The position numbers and the translations under genes are program-made. The notes beneath the pieces were generated by a model. It saw only the letters and a list, made by a program, of their open reading frames with translations, had not been told where the DNA came from and did no database searches. Of a DNA stretch of 64,000 nucleotides, positions 61,042 to 64,000 are shown piece after piece. This DNA comes from Opitutaceae bacterium (lineage in GTDB: Bacteria; Verrucomicrobiota; Verrucomicrobiia; Opitutales; Opitutaceae): positions 186,001-250,000 of the forward strand of contig JABTUS010000007.1 of assembly GCA_015075305.1 (NCBI GenBank), in the 5' to 3' direction. Numbering within the stretch: position 1 is the stretch's first letter; each line of letters begins with the position of its first letter.

Positions 61042-63558
61042 TCAGTTGTTTTCCGGCCTGATTCGGATGCGGGCGCCTGCGGGCTGGAGGCCTTCCGCGG
61101 AGACGGTCAGTTCGGCGGAGCCCGCCTCGTCAGTCGCCTGGCAGATGGCCAGGCACATGCCCATGAAAGCATTTCTTGCGGAGGATGGCGCGGGTGAATG
61201 ATCGAGCACGTCGCCGTTCCCGGTTCCCAGTAGCTTCAGGGGACCGCGGACCGAATAGGTGATGCGATTGTCCGCGGCGGGCACGAGCACGCCGTGTTCG
61301 TCAACGATGCGGACTGTCGCGTGCAGGGCGTCGCGATGATTCGCGCGCATGGTCGTGCGATCGATTTCGAGCGTGAGCCGTTTCGCGGGACCAGCCGTCT
61401 GCTGAATAGTTTCGGCCATCGCGCGGCCATTGCGATAGGCGACGGCCTTGAGCACGCCAGGCCGATAGGGCACGTTCCAGACGATCTGCCAGGCGAGCGT
61501 CATGGGCTGGCGTCCGAGGGAGCGGCCGTCCTGGAAGAGTTCCACCTCCTCGGCGTTGGAGTAGGCGACGACCGGAATCGTGACGCCTTCCTTGCCCGGA
61601 TGGGTCCAGTGCGGGAGCAGGTGGACCATTGGCTTCGTGGTCCAGAGGCTTTGATAGAGATAGTAATGGTCCTTGGGAAATCCCGCGAGATCGAGAATGC
61701 CCGCGGATGACGCGCGGCTGGGCCAGCTTGATTCGCCGAGGTAGTCGATGCCGGTCCAGCGAAACTCCCCCATCACATGGGGCAGGCTGGCGGTGAGCCG
61801 CCAGGAGTCGCGCGCATTCAGGTAGACGTAGTTGTTGTCGTAGGAGGAACTCAGTGTCGGGCGTTCCGTGCCGAGGTCCCGGACCTCTGTGAAGACCTCC
61901 TGCGGTGCGAGATCGGGGATTGGCGGGTAGCCCGGGATCTTTTCCCGCATGCGGGTGGTGGTGCGATAAACTCCCCGGGTCTGGCTTGTGTGCGGATGCT
62001 CGGTGCCGATGAAGAGTCGTTTGGGAAATTTCTGGCGATCCTCGCGGTAGAGGAAAACGGATCCGCCGCCGTCATTGTAGCCGGCGACGTCGAAGACATC
62101 CGCGAAACCCGATTGGTTGGCCTGGTCCATGTAGTTGATGCCGCAGGTCACCGGCCGCGTGGAGTCGATCTCGTGCACGGCGTCGCGAAGCCGGCGCGCG
62201 TCGGCGACGCCCTCCGGTTTGCCGAGTTCGCGCACTTCGTTGCCCACGCTCCACATGAAGACGCACGGGTGGTTGCGATCGCGGAGAATGGCGTCCTGGA
62301 CGTCGCGCACGGCCCATTCGGCGAACAGCTGGTTGTAGCCGCCGGCGGCCATGTCCTTCTTGGCGATGCGCCATTCGTCGAGGGTTTCACCCATGACCAG
62401 GATGCCCATTTCATCGCAGAGGTCGTAGAACTCGCTCGCCATCGGGGCGTGGCCGGTGCGGATCGCGTTGCAGCCGGCCTCCTGCAGGAGGCGCAGTCTC
62501 CGCCGCAGGACGTCCTCGGGGACGGCCGCGCCGACGGGCCCGGCGTCGTGATGCAGGCACACGCCCTTCAGCTTGGTGTTGCGACCGTTCAGGAAGAATC
62601 CCTGCCCGGTGGTGAATTCGAGGCGGCGGATTCCGAAACGGGTTTCAACCCGGTCGACGAGTTTTCCACCGGCGCGCACGGTGGTTTCGAGCAGGTAGAG
62701 TGCCGGTGATTCGGGTGACCAGAGTTCGGGGGCGTGGAGTTTGATCGTCTGGTTGAAGGCCAGCGAACCCTCTGCGCCGATGGTCTGTGAAGTCGGGGTG
62801 AATGTGGCGATGCGGCGGCCGTTCCTCAGGACGGCGTGTTCGACAGTCACGCCGATTGGCGCACGGTTCTGATGTTTGACCGAAGTTTGCACGCGGATTT
62901 CCGCGAGTTCGGAGGTCGCCTCGGGTGTTGTGACAAAGATGCCGTTGGGTTCCACGTGGGTGGCATTTGTGGCCGTGAGCCAGACGTGCCGGTAGATGCC
63001 GCAGCCGGTGTACCAGCGGGAACTGGGCTGGACGGAATTGTCGACCCGCACGGCGAGCACATTGGGATTGCCGTCGCTGCGGAGAAACGGGGTGAGATCG
63101 TGGCTGAAACTGACGTAGCCGTAGGGGCGGCGGCCGAGGGGGTGTCCGTTGATCCAGACGTCGGCATTCATGTAGACGCCGTCGAAGGTGATGCGCACGT
63201 GTTTCCCGGCGAATGCGGGGGACAGGTTGAAGGACTTTCGATACCAGCCGACACCGCCCGGGTAGTAGCCCATGCGACCGATGCCGGGATGTGTTTTTGC
63301 GATGGGGCCGCGAATGGCCCAGTCGTGCGGGAGAAGCACCGGCTCCCAAGAGGCATCGGCAAAGGCCGGCGCTTCGGCGCCTGCGGGGTCGGAGAGGATG
63401 AATCTCCAGCCGTCGTCCCAGTTCAGGTGAATCCGGGGTGCAGTTGCCGATTCTGCGCGAACCGAGGCAGGAAGAGCGAACAGACAGATGGCCGCGAGGG
63501 CGAGACAGGCCCGTCTGTGGCAGGAGCGGGGGAGGAAGGGGAGAGCAAGTGATGTCAT
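61042..63558 (-). CDS. Glycoside hydrolase family 2 enzyme (beta-galactosidase-like, secreted)
   Basis: The 838-residue protein has a signal peptide (to about residue 36) and the full GH2 architecture: jelly roll (WDDGWRFILSDPAGAEAPAF, MGYYPGGVGWYRKSFNLSPA, VWINGHPLGRRPYGYVSF), Ig-like domain, TIM barrel with acid/base Glu in CVFMWSVGNEVRELG (about residue 440) and nucleophile Glu in PHVMGEFRWTGIDYLGES, then C-terminal Ig-like domains (GVLKAVAYRNGRAMAE). This layout is common in beta-galactosidases of Bacteroidetes and Verrucomicrobia. An ATG three codons earlier (63567) is also possible. It is 278 bp upstream of the pectate-lyase-like gene on the same strand. Confidence 0.9.
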   Translation of the reverse strand: MTSLALPFLPRSCHRRACLALAAICLFALPASVRAESATAPRIHLNWDDGWRFILSDPAGAEAPAFADASWEPVLLPHDWAIRGPIAKTHPGIGRMGYYPGGVGWYRKSFNLSPAFAGKHVRITFDGVYMNADVWINGHPLGRRPYGYVSFSHDLTPFLRSDGNPNVLAVRVDNSVQPSSRWYTGCGIYRHVWLTATNATHVEPNGIFVTTPEATSELAEIRVQTSVKHQNRAPIGVTVEHAVLRNGRRIATFTPTSQTIGAEGSLAFNQTIKLHAPELWSPESPALYLLETTVRAGGKLVDRVETRFGIRRLEFTTGQGFFLNGRNTKLKGVCLHHDAGPVGAAVPEDVLRRRLRLLQEAGCNAIRTGHAPMASEFYDLCDEMGILVMGETLDEWRIAKKDMAAGGYNQLFAEWAVRDVQDAILRDRNHPCVFMWSVGNEVRELGKPEGVADARRLRDAVHEIDSTRPVTCGINYMDQANQSGFADVFDVAGYNDGGGSVFLYREDRQKFPKRLFIGTEHPHTSQTRGVYRTTTRMREKIPGYPPIPDLAPQEVFTEVRDLGTERPTLSSSYDNNYVYLNARDSWRLTASLPHVMGEFRWTGIDYLGESSWPSRASSAGILDLAGFPKDHYYLYQSLWTTKPMVHLLPHWTHPGKEGVTIPVVAYSNAEEVELFQDGRSLGRQPMTLAWQIVWNVPYRPGVLKAVAYRNGRAMAETIQQTAGPAKRLTLEIDRTTMRANHRDALHATVRIVDEHGVLVPAADNRITYSVRGPLKLLGTGNGDVLDHSPAPSSARNAFMGMCLAICQATDEAGSAELTVSAEGLQPAGARIRIRPENN

Positions 63559-63595
63559 GTGGTGCAACGGCCTGGTTCGCGAAGTGGTCCTGGGG

Positions 63596-63651
63596 CGGCA
63601 GGGTGCGTGCGCGCCATGGGCGGTGGCATTCTAGCACGGCAGGGTGCGTGC
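63596..63651 (+). repeat. Short direct repeat
   Basis: CGGCAGGGTGCGTGC occurs at 63596-63610 and again at 63637-63651 in the gap between the GH2 gene and the glucoamylase-family gene; the interval contains GCGCGCCATGGGCGGTGGCA, which resembles the palindromic core of the family B repeat. No gene is seen in 63568-63708. Confidence 0.4.
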
Positions 63652-63708
63652 TTCACATCCCCCAGAATGCGTGGGTTGATGACCGGCAGCGCGGCGGGAT
63701 TGCGGCGC

Positions 63709-64000
63709 CTACATCAGCCAGTCGGCGGTGAAACCGGAAAGTTTCAGACCCTTTTGGATGTAGGGACTGCGCTTCATCACCTCCCAGACGAATCCTGTGC
63801 GGTGATTTTCAGTCATGAGCAGGATGGGCCCCTGATCGATGCCGAGCTGCCTGTCATCAAACCAGCCGTGCTCGGGGTGGATGATCCCGTGAGCCGCCGG
63901 TCCCCATTCCTCCCTGTAGGTGGGATTGAAGGCATCGAGAAATCCATGATGGTTGAAAAGAAGGTCACCGAAGTGTTCGTGCATTGCCATCAGGGCCGGA
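63709..64000 (-). CDS. Glucoamylase-family protein (PF10091-like), C-terminal part
   Basis: About 97 residues are visible and the frame continues beyond the window edge. The sequence HHGFLDAFNPTYREEWGPAA, then DDRQLGIDQGPILLMTENHR TGFVWEVMKRSPYIQKGL is the characteristic end of 'Glycoamylase' domain proteins, which have an (alpha/alpha)6-barrel and are found next to beta-glucan or cellulose degradation genes. The ATG at 63990 is internal. It may be co-regulated with the adjacent GH2 gene, 151 bp downstream on the same strand. Confidence 0.75.
   Translation of the reverse strand, partial: PALMAMHEHFGDLLFNHHGFLDAFNPTYREEWGPAAHGIIHPEHGWFDDRQLGIDQGPILLMTENHRTGFVWEVMKRSPYIQKGLKLSGFTADWLM

Overview
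The window looks like a chromosomal segment of a Verrucomicrobiota bacterium, most likely Opitutaceae. The grounds are GC-rich coding sequence, a TonB-dependent receptor whose mature N-terminus carries the MSRFEVSS-type signature common in Opitutales receptors, many secreted carbohydrate-active enzymes (GH2, GH10, CE15, pectate-lyase-like, glucoamylase-like, sulfatase), MEP-pathway isoprenoid genes and an rpsO-pnp pair. The taxonomic call rests on gene content and recognised family signatures, not on a database search.

Layout. 1-3.4 kb (minus): a copper-type P1B ATPase followed by an anti-sigma-like membrane protein, a periplasmic metal-sensor-like protein and the first codons of an ECF sigma factor, the same order as cnrYXH. 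3.4-4.9 kb: a cupin and an EamA transporter. 4.9-8.2 kb: a degraded accessory zone with dispersed repeats, a glycerophosphodiester phosphodiesterase fragment, a GH10 xylanase pseudogene (one frameshift plus one in-frame stop) and a ParE-type toxin-antitoxin pair. 8.2-11.2 kb: a DHA2 drug exporter and a secreted sulfatase. 11.2-27.1 kb: a long minus-strand run, in transcription order pyrF, ispD, ispF, two oppA, oppB, oppC, an MsbA-type exporter, two glycosyltransferases, a DciA-like protein, rpsO, pnp, a small membrane/winged-helix protein and an ABC ATPase without a permease. 27.2-30.0 kb (plus): ispE and ptsI. 30.0-31.3 kb: an ArsR-methyltransferase fusion and a DUF4870 protein.

31.5-39.7 kb is a sialic-acid-like catabolic locus: TonB receptor, GntR/LacI-hybrid regulator, then a divergent translationally coupled operon (N-acetylneuraminate lyase-like, NanM-like kelch epimerase, AGE epimerase), followed by a CE15-type esterase. 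A perfect inverted repeat overlies a TATAAT box in the divergent promoter. 39.8-50 kb is mixed: zinc-ribbon protein, an orphan [2Fe-2S] subunit, a palindromic repeat element, xylA, DUF4202 and DUF4199 proteins, a 1148-residue protein that I tentatively call PPi-dependent PEP carboxykinase, ExoD, FdhD and a TPR-like protein.

50-64 kb (minus) is a polysaccharide/hexose utilisation locus: a GntR/UTRA regulator, a sugar-proton symporter, a ROK kinase, a mannose-6-phosphate isomerase with a degenerate kinase-like N-terminus, a cupin-type glucose-6-phosphate isomerase, a ManC-C-terminal-like cupin and a GH2 enzyme. Upstream lie a pectate-lyase-fold protein, another GH2 enzyme and a truncated glucoamylase-family gene. 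The same operator-like sequence (TTTGTTCAAACAA), at the same distance from a TTGACA box, precedes both the regulator gene and the pectate-lyase-like gene, which suggests one regulon. The likely flow is hexose import, ROK phosphorylation, mannose-6-P to fructose-6-P, then to glucose-6-P.

Dispersed intergenic repeats of two families recur through the window and mark non-coding gaps.
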